A stretch of 64,000 bases of DNA. It comes from Tubulanus polymorphus (lineage: Eukaryota > Nemertea > Palaeonemertea > Tubulaniformes > Tubulanidae). Every line of letters starts with the position of its first letter. Position 1 is the first letter of the stretch. A model generated the notes under the pieces. It worked only from the letters and a program-made list of their open reading frames with translations, made no database searches and had not been told where the DNA came from. The position numbers and the translations under genes were made by a program. Below, piece after piece: positions 23,305 through 34,540 of this stretch. The stretch is taken from assembly GCF_964204645.1 (NCBI RefSeq), contig NC_134032.1, forward strand, positions 3,932,916 through 3,996,915, given 5' to 3'.

Positions 23305-23836
23305 GGCTAGAAAAAAATGATACTTTGTTTCCCTGTCTGCTGGGCTTAAAAGCTCTGCTGAGCTTTGACCCGGCCGGCCGCCGATCCTATCTATCCATTC
23401 ATTTCGGTTATTATTAGTCAAAGAATATGTCATATAACCGATGCGGATACCTACGGATAATTGTTTCCACTCGTCGAAACCATCAAGCCGGATTTCTTAA
23501 ATTTCTTTTCTGTCTAAGTATCAGCACCGGACAATCGACGTATGGTTCCGGATGTATCAATGCATACGCAGATCCGTTTTTCCCGGATTTGTCAGTTACG
23601 GATTGAGGTCTGATATCAAACGTATATGACCTTTATCCCTTAAAATATGTCACAAATACGAGGTCGGATATTGATATTTACACCCTGCGTCTACCCGATA
23701 CATCACTTTTTTAAAAATCATGATCAGGCTATCTATACCAGACCCGGCAGCGTAGAAATGAACTTGATAACAAATATTATTGGAATTTACAAAATCACCC
23801 CGCCGCTGCCAAGAGACAAGGTATCATTTTTCAGCC
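23305..23836. mobile_element. GGCTA MITE, second copy with internal insertion
   Basis: The ends GGCTAGAAAAAAATGATAC and GGTATCATTTTTCAGCC match the 219-bp MITE at 5156. The interior matches it in two blocks (to about 23395 and from about 23692), separated by roughly 300 bp of other sequence. The left flank is TTA; the right flank is no longer a perfect TTA. Confidence 0.6.
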
Positions 23837-24119
23837 TCATGGTTGGGAATTGTGGAACTGTGGAATCAGATCCACATTAATTGCATGAATACCGAAAATC
23901 TACGTTTGTTGCAGTTTAGCACGGAGTATTATATCCATTTCAATAAGTTCAGTAGTATAATACACTATGTGACATAAGTCTGTCTTAGGAGAAGCCAATA
24001 TCCTGAAAGCCGTTGTAAACTTGGAACTGAAACACTTAGTTAGATGATTCAGAGCCAACAAATTATCTTTAAACATAACTAATTTCATGATTTTTGGTAA
24101 TTCACATGTCCCAAAAAAC

Positions 24120-24575
24120 CAAAAAAGATTGTGATTGACAATGCCAGAATTTCCATCGTCTGAATCTAAATTTTTAGGGGTAATGGTAGCCGACAAACTG
24201 AATTGGTCATCCCATATAAAATTTATTTCCATAGGGTTACTTTATAAAGCCCGTAAATGTCTCCCATATCACACCCTCTCACTATTTTTCAGTCCACTAA
24301 TACTACCATACTTGCAGTATTGTATTATTGTATGGTGAAATACCTACCCAACGCGACTTCATAGACTCAATTTATTACTCAAAAGAGCGGTCCGTATGAT
24401 ATTCATCAATGCCCCGTTTCTAGCCCACACTCGCCCTCTACTTAAGCAGGGAAATATTTTAGGCCTGGTAGATTTAAATAAATTGAAGGTAGCATCATGT
24501 ATGTATAAGCTTAAAAATGGCCTTTTGACAGAAAACTTTAATTATATATATATAACCCCCGCGCTAACCACCTAG
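24120..24575 (+). pseudogene. LINE reverse transcriptase C-terminal remnant
   Basis: The frame from 24135 reads ESKFLGVMVADKLNWSSHI and LPYLQYCIIVW. Then, after a TGA, it continues NTYPTRLHRLNLLLKRAVR, then APFLAHTRPLL and VASCMYKLKNG. This is the typical end of the reverse transcriptase of Jockey/CR1-group non-LTR elements. A frameshift just upstream separates it from an IDNARISIV piece. The element is 5'-truncated, as LINE copies usually are. The minus-strand frame over it is antisense. Confidence 0.7.
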
Positions 24576-25330
24576 ACGCAATTTGATTTGATGAAAACCT
24601 TGCGTGCTGCCATTACTAAATGCCAGAGTCCAGGTAACAAGAGAATCCAGTCGAACTCATGCGTCGGTACAATATCATACATGGCTGAACACGGATGTTC
24701 CGTGAAATTATTTTCACCGTAAAACGAATTCTTGCATCTATCGCAATGCAATACAATCTTAGTTAAATGACTGACGATCCAAAAAATGGCGCCGTCCATT
24801 TCTACGATCAGCCACGAGCGCACGTTCCCGCCATATCGTCGAATCCCCGCTCGAAAGCCGATTTTACGTATCAGCTCCGCTATACTTTCAAAGCTATTTG
24901 CATTCAACATTTCGGGTTCGCCAGTCACAGCAGTTACAGAACGCTCAATCAGTGGAATCCTAGTTGTAAACTCGTCATTTGGCGGAACTGGGAAATCGAG
25001 TTCTTCGACTAACTTTCTGTCTATTGTTAAACGAATGAGTTCGCAACCGCAATTCGTGCAGCTTCTCACAGTTACATCATTTTCCGCTCCACATCCAGAA
25101 CAACGTCTTTTACTTTCGCTCACGCGTACTGCCTGGGTTACTCGTTCCTCATTGTCCAGTCCTGCTTTATTTTCAGAAAACAACCTTTCAAGTCGAGCAG
25201 TTATTACACAATCCCGCGAATATCTAAACTCGTCGTCTGTTTCCCCCGCGTTATTTATTCGCTCTTTGACGTCATCTGTGACTTCCGAGAAGAGCCAATT
25301 TCCAGGTTTCAAGTCGTCACGCGATCGCAT
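24572..25330 (-). CDS. Zinc-ribbon protein of unknown family (3' frame)
   Basis: A 252-codon frame with a CSGCG...CTNCG zinc ribbon near residues 77-97 and a second cluster CDRCKNSF with a later His and Cys near 197-215. The middle has a GEPEMLNANSFESI and FRAGIRRYGG stretch, and the C-terminus is rich in Trp and Leu. It lies directly downstream of, and overlaps by 22 bases, the frame at 25309-25821. The two are likely one gene split by a one-base shift, or two overlapping frames. I believe similar proteins recur as repeated genes in cnidarian and mollusc genomes, which suggests a transposon protein, but I cannot name the family. Confidence 0.45.
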   Translation of the reverse strand: MRSRDDLKPGNWLFSEVTDDVKERINNAGETDDEFRYSRDCVITARLERLFSENKAGLDNEERVTQAVRVSESKRRCSGCGAENDVTVRSCTNCGCELIRLTIDRKLVEELDFPVPPNDEFTTRIPLIERSVTAVTGEPEMLNANSFESIAELIRKIGFRAGIRRYGGNVRSWLIVEMDGAIFWIVSHLTKIVLHCDRCKNSFYGENNFTEHPCSAMYDIVPTHEFDWILLLPGLWHLVMAARKVFIKSNCV

Positions 25331-25821
25331 TTCCCATCCATTACAATACTGGACGTTATGACACTAACCGGCGTTTTATTCCCAGCTCTTACTGCATACA
25401 TTTTTCCGACAACTTGTTCGTTGTCGAACACAAATTTGGCGAGTCTACGGGGTACCTCTGGCTCGATATCAGCCTGGCGTTTTATCCATTTATTTATATA
25501 TGTATATGAGCCACCACCGGATGCCGAGCGCAATCGCAATAATGTTTTACTCTGCGACAAGCTATATGCCACGAGATTTTCGCGAAAAGACGCGGGCAGC
25601 ACCCTTCGAGAGTTAATCTGCGCATATATTCCCTTGATCATGCGTGCCAAGGTTAACCAATGTTTCGTTGTTGTTTCCCCAGTAAAACCACATAATCCTG
25701 AGCATAAACGTACTAAGTCCGGTGGCCTTGCTTCAAGCCATTTTCGCGGGTTATAATCTATGAGTTTGATTATTTCTGAACGCAATTTCTCTTTGTGGCG
25801 TTTCGTACAGTACCGTGGCAA
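25309..25821 (-). CDS. Basic protein upstream of the zinc-ribbon frame
   Basis: A 170-codon frame, hydrophilic and basic, with a long helical part (KWLEARPPDLVRLCSGLCGF, LARMIKGIYAQINSRR) and an SGGGSYTYINKWI stretch. It ends in VMDGKCDRVTT, where the downstream frame begins with the overlapping bases. It is most simply the N-terminal half of the same protein as 24572-25330 with a frameshift at about 25320. No known domain was recognised. Confidence 0.45.
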   Translation of the reverse strand: MPRYCTKRHKEKLRSEIIKLIDYNPRKWLEARPPDLVRLCSGLCGFTGETTTKHWLTLARMIKGIYAQINSRRVLPASFRENLVAYSLSQSKTLLRLRSASGGGSYTYINKWIKRQADIEPEVPRRLAKFVFDNEQVVGKMYAVRAGNKTPVSVITSSIVMDGKCDRVTT

Positions 25822-26553
25822 TATCAGTCCCTAGTGATTTCACTGTTTCGGAAATAGGATTAGAGAAAACATCATCGGTTTGAGGGGAACCTTTTCCTCC
25901 GACACTTCAAACTCTGTTCACTTTGTCGTTTCACCTTTGTCGAAATACTTCACGCATGTCTCGCAGATGAACGAACTTTTTCCGCGAAAATTTCCGCTAT
26001 TATATTAAAATTTGCACTATTTTCACTTAGCCAAGAACGGCGAAATACGCCAGAAATGGCGAATGTTTATATGTGTACCCATGGCAACGAATACTTGAAA
26101 ACTTTATGATAGTTTTTAAAACTTGTTTCCACGTTAATTATTAACAAAAATCATGGTGTTTTTATCGTAGAATATGATAAATGTTATCATTTTTAACACA
26201 CGATCAAGGTCTAAGCCCATATTCAAGTGCTTGCGTCCATGTCAAACAAAGCTGAGACGTTAAAAAAAGGAAATGGAACACCTATATATAACGAATGAAA
26301 TGATGTTAAACGAACTGAAATAAAATTTATTTGCACTAGCCAGCGTTTAAAGGAAAATAAGTGAACCAATACTGGAAATAATCAATCAAGCCATATTTGC
26401 GAAAGGAGTAGAAAGTTTGAACTCTTTCGAGGCGCCATCGTTCAGTCATAAAAGTAGATTGCTAGATTCGTTCTATATACGTTCATCTCCGACAAAGAAC
26501 CAACTCTATTCGGGTGTCCTCGCAAAATTTCTTGGCAATAGTCAAGTATACGT
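25822..26553. other. Gene-free stretch
   Basis: No coding, RNA or repeat signal could be supported. It includes the 5' side of the minus-strand zinc-ribbon locus. Confidence 0.35.
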
Positions 26554-27363
26554 GATATCGACAAATTCAAGTTCTTGGATTACTCGTTTGATGGCGCTAG
26601 TCAGAACCGAAAATTGGAACCTAAATCCGCCATGCTCTAGTTCATTTGCGATGAAAATCTCTCGCTTCAAGTTTTCAATCAGCGATATTCTACTTACTAT
26701 ATATCGTCACGCGTAATCCTTTAAATATGATAATCTACCGTAACGTTGGATGTGATAAAACCTTACAGCAAAAGCTAGAAATCACTATAAGTGTCCTAAA
26801 ATTATCAAAAAACACTTTGCAACAGCTGAAATGTAAGGACTGGTTGCCAGGTATCACATGGTGGCAGCACTTGACGGCCCAATTTCGATTGTTGGTTCGA
26901 GTCCTGGTACTTTTCATATTTTTATTATGAATCTAAGAGTGTAGTCCTTCAAAAATCAATTTTATTTCGTAATATTGTTTCATATTAATCAGTGTAGCCT
27001 GCAATATATTCACCTTAGAGTCTTAAACTCAACAACAGAGTGATGACACCGGGCGCCAGTCATAACTTCCGTTAGCTGCTTCGAGCGTCATCACTAAATT
27101 TGTGATTTTTGGTAGTTTCTTGACATTTCTAGTGATCTTTTGCATTGAAAGTGAGGTTTTATCGAATTCAGCACATTGTCAGGATATCATACTTAAAGGA
27201 TTATGCTTGCCTATGTATATTAAGTAAAATATCGCTAACTAAAAATTTGAAGCGAGAGATTTTTATTGCAAATGAACTAGAACATGGCGGATTTAGGTTC
27301 CAATTTGCGGTTCTGACTAGCGCCATCAAACGAGTAATTCAAGAACTTGAATTTGTCGATATC
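26554..27363. repeat. Long inverted repeat, ~182-bp arms
   Basis: Arms 26554-26735 and 27182-27363 are reverse complements with scattered mismatches (outermost gatatcgacaaattcaag / cttgaatttgtcgatatc). The ~446-bp loop contains ggttcgagtcctggtac, a match to a tRNA-type B box, but no convincing A box. Plus-strand frames inside are not conserved between arms. It may be a foldback element. Confidence 0.75.
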
Positions 27364-28011
27364 CCGTATTGCTAGCGATGTCTTTCGTTGGTAGATCCCT
27401 GTTTACACCATTACACGAAGCACACTGCATTCAAAATTGCATTTCAAATCTAGCTGGTCCAAATATTTTCCACGGATGTTATACACGTGTGTGCCAGAAT
27501 ATCGGCGGCCAAAACAATTGCCAACACCTATTCGCCAGTAATACTGCACGAAGCAGACATGTTTATCAGTGTGAACCAGTCCAATGTCTATCAAAATCTT
27601 TAGTTACATTACATTAAAGTGTCGCTAGTAGTACATATAAATGATTGTGACATTAAATGATGGCATTGTGCACTTGTAGGGTTGTATTTCGAATAATTCA
27701 CATTATCATCATTGTTAGGAGAATAGATGAAGCGATTACTAAATTTTTCGAATCATCTCCTCGTTGACAGGTTAAATCGTCGGTCTTTCCAGTTCTGAGA
27801 TGAATATGAAAATGTTAGCTTATGTTCGATGTAATGATTTTTCTCTTTATTTCTAATTATCTGTTCTTCGAGGTCCTGTATTTCAAATTCGATACCGGAT
27901 AGACACCAGTTTGTGTTTATCGCTATAAGATATCGCATCTGCAGCGTTGCTGTGAAATAAGGTCAGTACTGTGCGATCAGTGATGATACCGGGTGGAAAT
28001 GTCTATTGTGT
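27364..28011. other. Gene-free stretch
   Basis: Nothing supported. A 61-codon minus frame at 27753-27938 is isolated and unrecognised. Confidence 0.35.
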
Positions 28012-28514
28012 TTATATTACCTTTGAAATTTTGCTGTAGATGTACACGCCCTGATTAGCTCGATCACCGTTGAAATACCTTTGTAATGTCGTCGACAGTA
28101 ACAACAGCTGGCTGTTGGCTTTCTTTTCTACTGTGCGGATTTTGCAATGTGACTGCACAACGTATAATTCCATTGCTAAATCAGAAAATTTATGTAATTT
28201 GCAGTTTAAGAAGGCATCCATTTTTTGCTTCATAAGAGCCCACATCACAAGTTAGCACAATCTACCAAGTGGTCTTTGACAATACTTGCTACGATTCTCT
28301 TCAGCAACGTGTGTAGCATTTTGTCGCCCACTTTTGCATATTTTCGCTGAGGAGTTTTTGTCAAAGTTTTACCATAGGCACGCATCACCATTTCAATGTG
28401 ACTTGCCCTTTTATCTGCAAATTTCATTCTTGCTCTTGCCTCCAAATTATTGGACCAATTTTTATATAGCTCAACTTCTCTCTCCACGAGATATGAACGT
28501 AAATCCTGTTTCAA
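28012..28514 (-). CDS. Hypothetical protein pieces, possibly one broken gene
   Basis: Two minus-strand frames touch at 28245-28248. The upstream one is basic and helical (ELYKNWSNNLEARARMK, KVGDKMLHTLLKRIVASIVK). The downstream one has a KLHKFSDLAMELYVVQ stretch. Together they could be a single ~165-residue protein with one frameshift. Neither has a start codon in good context; the first frame is open from a TTG. No family was recognised. They lie 100 bp downstream of a receptor gene on the same strand. Confidence 0.25.
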
Positions 28515-28612
28515 TCCATCTATAGTTCAAATTCCATCTAAAGTACAAACAACACACATCATTCTACAACATTCTTACCACTTAATAATTGGACATAGAG
28601 TAACGTTGATAA

Positions 28613-29572
28613 TCATTTCGACAAGTTTCTACAGGAAATAACTGCACAGAAATATTCACGAATTTCTCGTCCCAGTAGAAGATAAATGTAGAAATTAACG
28701 ACATAGTTACAAATTTGGATATGGGTGCAGATGTCTAACATTAATTGTTTTTGGTCCACAGGCATTGTTTGGAATGCTGTAATAGAGGTTGGAAGAGTGA
28801 ATATTGCAAATGCGAGTGAAACTGTTACAAGCATAATTGTTGTGCGTTTTGCTTTTGTAGTTTTCTTGTCAGACGACACCATTTTCGTACCTTTGAATAA
28901 CTGAATTATTATAACAGAATTTGATACGATGATCACCGTTAAAGGCAGAAAATAAACATGAATGACAAATGTGGTGAAAATTTCGGCTTGGTTAGATATT
29001 TCTAAGTAGCATCCGGTAATTTTTTCCGAAAACTTAATTAATACGGCTTGGGAAATACCAGCAACTAAAATATCTATGATGAAAATGATAACAATGACGC
29101 ATCGGGCGAATCCAGGAGTACATATCAAACGAGATGTGAATGGGAAGAGCACAACTGCCGCACGTTCAATAGATATCGCTACTATGAACCATGAACTGCA
29201 GGCAATCAAAAGTGATATGACAAATTCATATATTTGACAGCTGATCAGTGAATTTATCAAGAGCGTAGCGTCGATAGCACTTATGTGAAGATGGCCAAAA
29301 ACAAACTGTAAAACAGGCATCAGACTTAAACTGACGACAACCACAAAATCACTGATTGACAAAACGATCAGATAGTTAGCGTAAGATAAACTGCGGAATC
29401 TGTGACTTATCATTATCAGGAAAGTAGCCGAATTTCCAAAAACGCCTAACAGTAGAAAGATAGGCAGAATGACCAGTGACGCGGTACGGTAGATACCAGA
29501 CTTGTTCACCACAGACAAGATAGCGATATAGCTGTTATAAGGTCTCGCAATCTGCATTAGAGTAGAATTCAT
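28613..29572 (-). CDS. Rhodopsin-family receptor, 319 aa (paralogue 1)
   Basis: An intronless seven-helix plasma-membrane receptor, closely related over its full length to the gene at 56167. NST at residue 2 and NKS at 23 are possible glycosylation sites. Helix 1 has GN (46-47), helix 2 LSISD (71-75), Cys112 precedes helix 3, and helix 3 ends IERA instead of DRY. Loop 3 is basic (KKTTKAKRTT) before helix 6. Helix 7 has NYVVNFYIYLL in place of NPxxY, followed by GREIREYF. Cysteines at the C-terminus may be palmitoylated. Length and structure suggest a functional orphan receptor; the ligand is unknown. Confidence 0.88.
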   Translation of the reverse strand: MNSTLMQIARPYNSYIAILSVVNKSGIYRTASLVILPIFLLLGVFGNSATFLIMISHRFRSLSYANYLIVLSISDFVVVVSLSLMPVLQFVFGHLHISAIDATLLINSLISCQIYEFVISLLIACSSWFIVAISIERAAVVLFPFTSRLICTPGFARCVIVIIFIIDILVAGISQAVLIKFSEKITGCYLEISNQAEIFTTFVIHVYFLPLTVIIVSNSVIIIQLFKGTKMVSSDKKTTKAKRTTIMLVTVSLAFAIFTLPTSITAFQTMPVDQKQLMLDICTHIQICNYVVNFYIYLLLGREIREYFCAVISCRNLSK

Positions 29573-31209
29573 GATTGATTTGATGCTTCGTTTAGATGCA
29601 CGAATTGTCGTCTATTCAAGTGAATATTAAGAAATACGCATCTATATATTGATACAATCTGTTGAATGAAAGCAGCCATTCAACAATTGTTCAGCCAGAT
29701 TAAATTAACTCCCAATTTGACGCATAAATCAAAAATAAATTCCCAGATATCGAACACAAAACACTAAGATTCGTGAAATGATTATCGTTTGAAGCGACGA
29801 ATTTAATGCTTCTAAATCAGGAAGTTGGAATTGCATCGAGCTTGACGGGAAAACTTCTGAAATACGAACAAAAAACCGAAGTGACACCACGTTCTACTGT
29901 CGAAATCGAGGCTTTCGGTTGTGGCAAGCCGGGATCCATCAGGTGTCACACAGTTTTGTGATATTATAATTCCATTTGTGGCAAGTGAGGATGCACCAGG
30001 TGTCGCTAGTTTGCATTAGGAACAGATGCCCTCAAAAATCTATTTCAACTATTGTTAATGAATGATTAATTTTTAGGCTTCGGTAACACATTTTCTGAGA
30101 TACCCTAGCAGTGTTACATGCTGTAATAGAGGCCGTCCACACATCTGAGTTCGTCTGCCCGTCGGTGTTTGAGACACGCAGTACAACACAACACAATATA
30201 ATGGGGGCTTTAAAAACTTCGATTGTCCGTCATGTAAATTACTTTCGCGAACAGTATATGTGCTTGTTACCAATCTTATAAAATGGCAATTGCATTCCAG
30301 ACTTCTCGCAGAAGTGTTTATACCATCATGATGACGTCGACAATCGAAAACCAATTGATAAAAAGATGACCAATTTTAGATGGGACGATAGTGGTGTGCG
30401 GTGTAGAAAGCGAGCCTAATTTGCAGACACAGTTCAAGTCTATCCTCCAAACCTAATTTGCATATTCAGTAATCTGCCGCAGTCGAGGCGATGACGTAAG
30501 ATTAGAACCAATATCGTCGTGTTTGATAATGGACGACCGATCGAACAAGCGCGCGTGTGTCGATTCTAACGACATCCTTGTTGTGTTTGTTGCCGATCGC
30601 ACGGGAGAGACGAGTTATCGAATGATGAATGGTGGAGACATAATATTTGAAAATGAAAGACTGAAATCGCATTCTGCTTCCGTCTTTCTAGCCAGGGCAG
30701 CTCGATAGCGAAAGACAATATCCGATATTTTCAGAGTTCGCAAAGTTATCTAATTAATCAAATGTAAAATATAAGTATTTTCAATCGATTAACTTTCCTA
30801 CCCGAACGCGACCGGTTTTACATTCGTGCGTCGCTAGTTGAACAACAGCGAGTCGAAATTTACTGTAAGACAAACAAAAGACTAAAAAGTTCATACATGA
30901 ATCTACCAGAGTTAGACCGTTAGCGATATTTCGCCGAACCATAAGAACCTCATCACCAGTTGAATTACCAGTTGAAGAAGATTGATTATTCCAAACCCAG
31001 CCCACTGCAGCTTTTCGACAAATATGAATGATTCGAATGTGACAAATAGAGCTACAAGGCCGAACGACATTCTCAAAGCGCGTACGGTAACTCCAAGTTG
31101 GCAGTTTGATTCTTTTTCATTAACGACTTTTACCAATTCGTGAACATTTGATCGCAATCAATGCCAAAATTAAGATGGCGTTTACACTGACAAGCGTGAA
31201 TGATACAAA
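29573..31209. other. Gene-free stretch
   Basis: Short frames (30073-30354 minus, 30523-30708 plus, 30781-31157 minus) show no recognised domain and no splice context I could defend. No repeat was delimited. Confidence 0.3.
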
Positions 31210-31580
31210 ACAGCTCCTGGGACCTTGACCTTCGACCTACAGGACCCGAAATGTAATCAATTACTCGCTGTCTTTAGGATAACCCATTCAAAAAATGTCA
31301 CCAAATTATCTTCAACCATCCACGAGATAGAGCCCGGAAATGAAAGATACATGACAGCTTCTAGTAACCTTCTGGTAACCTTGACCTTCGACCAATACGA
31401 CCAGAAATCTAATCAGTTACCCATCCATAGAATTTCAGTTAGTTAGTTATCTTATACGGTTTATGAGTTAGAGCCCGGAAATGAAATTCGCAAAATGGCT
31501 TCCTGCGACCTTGTCCTTGGATGTACAGGATCCAAAATCTAATCGGTTACTAACCACATATAGTACGACACAACCGCAAC
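31210..31580. repeat. Degenerate ~140-bp tandem repeat with gaccttgacctt core
   Basis: Three diverged units each carry gaccttgaccttcgac (third copy gaccttgtccttggatg), a taatcagttac block and gagcccggaaatgaaa. Repeats with this core are, to my knowledge, common in mollusc genomes, which is weak evidence on the host. Confidence 0.6.
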
Positions 31581-32004
31581 GCGTTGTGGGGGCATAAAAT
31601 AGCAAAATTACATGAAATTTTACGTGAAATTTTATAAACAAAATATTTCTTAAATACCAACAGCATCTAAAAAAGAGAGGTTAATTCTACTGCCGGTAAC
31701 ATATGTATAGTTGAATCTGCAATCCAATTCAATATCATCTTTATTGCACCGCAATAAATCGATAGTTTGGCAGTCTTGAGGAATAACCCGCGGGAGGCTT
31801 TCACCCAATCCCCTTCCGAGGGTCATTCCAATTGAAATAACTATCGACATTTTGAGATACTCCCTTATTGCTTTGTCTTCATCCTGACCCAGGCATAACT
31901 GTATTTCTTTTTTTAGCTTTACAACTGACTCTACTTAATTTAATAATTCCATTTTGAAATAATAATGTGTTAGTCCTGGATTGTTGGTGACACCAATATT
32001 AGCC
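31581..32004. other. Gene-free stretch
   Basis: No gene supported. A 66-codon minus frame (31650-31850) is unrecognised. Confidence 0.3.
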
Positions 32005-32690
32005 AGACATGTCATCCATGAGTGCGTCACCTGCCGAAGTTAACGAGTGACGCCACTACAGCAACGAATGGCAGACCTACCAAACCTCCGGCTGATGCCA
32101 TTCAGCCCACCATTCAGGCCAAAAATTGTTGATAACCTTGGACCGGTCCTCGCGAAGTTGAACCGTAATACGACAAGGGCTATTGCGCGGTATTGGTTTG
32201 TGCCGTGCTACAAGCTGTTCATTTAATTTGTGTCCAGGACCTTTCGACGTCAGGATTTATGCAAGGCTTTCGAACGATTCGTTAGCACATGTGGTGTCCC
32301 TGCTCTTACCGTTAGTGGCAGCGCAACTTGTTTAAAAGTTCGTTGGTTGCAGTTTAGCCTCGATCGAGAAAAACTTCAAACTGACACGCAGGAGTACGAT
32401 GTTCAGTGGAAGTTTGATCCATCCGCAGGTCCACGTCATCAGGGTCTGGTTTAACGCATCGTGCAAGAAGTGAAGAAATCCGTGAGACATATCGTCAAAG
32501 CCGATAACCTAACATTTGAATGGGAGAAGTCTTCTCGATTATTGCCGGGCTACTGAGTAGTCGCCCAATCGCCTCTGTATCGCCTTCTAGACGAACCACC
32601 GATTACTTCCAAGCATTTTCTCGTTGGGCGAGGTTCTTTACATAGTGTGCAAATGCCATTTGAAGACTACGTTAGTAATACAAAGAAGAG
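32005..32690 (+). pseudogene. BEL/Pao retrotransposon integrase remnant
   Basis: In changing frames this reads HECVTC (zinc-binding part), QQRMADLPNLRLMPF and PPFRPKIVDNLGPVL. It then reads AFERFVSTCGVPALTVS, VQWKFDPSAGPRHQGLV and RIVQEVKKSVRHIVKADNLT, and finally FLVGRGSLHS. This is the order of a BEL/Pao integrase from HHCC domain through core to the NHFLLGR-type end. The DNGTNF-type motif with the second Asp is corrupted to GSATC. Stops interrupt it, e.g. TAA at 32452. The segmental duplication begins inside it at 32491. Confidence 0.75.
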
Positions 32691-33410
32691 ATACCTAGTG
32701 TAATATTAAACCAACGCAGTGCACACGATGACCAGGAACAGCCTAGGTTCGGTCTTGATGCTGACGCTGAATTCATAATTAACATGGATGCAAATCCCAG
32801 AATTGATTTCGATTGGTCCCAATACTTCATTGAGGTTGATCAGGGGATTACCAGGTTCAGACCTGAAACGTTAAAAGGTACAGCAACAACATACCATAAC
32901 ATAATATGAATGTATCATTAAGTTATACCGATGTGATGAATAAACAAACAGCTGCAACGCGATTTAAAACGTCATAAACTATTTGCATATGAAAACCATA
33001 GCAAATTATATTCGATCATATATTCGTAAATCCAGAATATACACACGTGTGCCCGAGCTTTTAGTGCTTCATTGATAATCTAGATCGATGTGATAACGGA
33101 ATGGCTCGCAACAATCATTCGATAACTGGGTGATCAACAACTGACCATACGACGAGTAAATCCATAACGGAATCGCCCACAACGACCAATGTAATAACTT
33201 TGACTGTTTTCAATTTTTTTTTCCATAATTTCCGTCTCCTTTAAAATTTGATTTCTAACGTCTATCAATAATGAATCAGGTTTTTTTTATTCGCATTATT
33301 TGACTTAGCAATTATACAACACGGAATATGATTGTTGTCGCACGCCTGATGTGCGTGAACCTGCGCGCCTAGGGGGCAAAGACATGGGTTGGTACCATGG
33401 CAGTCTTGCC

Positions 33411-34245
33411 ATTTTTCGTCATTTTCGGATCCCTTTAGGTTAGTTGGCCAGTTTATGGGATTCTGTGGACTATTTTCTCATTGGGTCCATTTGGATAATC
33501 CAGTTAACTCTTTCAGCACTGGCAATTTTACATGGTATAATACTAAGCGAATTTGGAAGAAACTGGTGTCTCCAGTTAACTTAGCATTACACAGGAGCTA
33601 CTGAACCTAAATGAACAAACTTGACCAAATTTGAAATACGAAACAGGGCTACATTTCAGAGCAATTTTCCTAGGTTCAGATTGGTGCGTTGAGGTCATGT
33701 GACCAAAGTCAGTAATCTTGGATTCGAAATTACCATGCAAAATTTCTGGAATCGAAGCCTGGAAAAACAGTAATCCTCAAAATAGAGCCAGTTTCCACAC
33801 ACATTTAGATTACTACACTTCTTTTCTTTGATATGATGATAAAATAAATATATTTTAACAATATTTCATAGAAATTTGGTACGGAAATATAGAACCCAAC
33901 GGTGAACAATATCGTATTGAAGGGGTTAGACCGCACAAATGATGATAGAATCTGTCATAATTGTTCTCCACTTCTTTAGAATCAGTCTATAAAAAGATTT
34001 AGAAACAATTTTTGCGTTTTTTGCTACAAATAAAATCCTTATTTCTTATCGTATATGTATCTAGGTCACTAGGTCTGTATTTTGCTCGCACAGTGTATGG
34101 CAAACAATGAATTTATTTGTATGATAAGTTGATTATTCAAACATATGATGGATATATTTTCAGCGCAAATGAAATTGCATAATCCCTCAATTGATCTTTC
34201 TGTCAGAACAATATCCTCTGATTAGCATCAATTGACAGATTACTG
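33411..34245. other. ~835-bp insertion present only in duplicate 2
   Basis: Copy 1 has just ~15 bp at this place (after ggcagtcttgc, before gactgcatgtatttt). The inserted block has no recognised inverted ends, no target duplication that I can see, and no protein. A short frame at 33389-33604 is not supported. Confidence 0.5.
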
Positions 34246-34540
34246 CACGTATTTTGAATAAAATTTCTATTCAAATCCGCATTTAAATAGGTTTAGATTA
34301 TATTACAATTTTGATTGTAGTTTTATCAGTAGTTTAGTTCTGGCTGTTGCAGTTATCGTGTGCTCCAAGACTGACGTAGAAATATGTGAGTTTTATAGGA
34401 AGTCTTTTTGCATAGTTTCAACAGATACTTGGATATATTGAACAAATCACCAAAATTTTATTTACAATGATAATACTAATAACTTGCTTGCAATTTTCTT
34501 GTAGATTTCTTCATCACTTTCAGGAAGTAACTGTAGTTAA

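Noticed and set aside
23900..24232. 110-codon minus-strand frame
   Set aside because: Antisense to the LINE reverse transcriptase remnant.
24786..25361. 191-codon plus-strand frame
   Set aside because: Antisense to the zinc-ribbon locus, low-complexity Ser-rich translation without any motif.
26840..26910. tRNA gene or tRNA-derived SINE in the loop of the inverted repeat
   Set aside because: Only a B-box-like stretch is present; no A box and no cloverleaf could be drawn.
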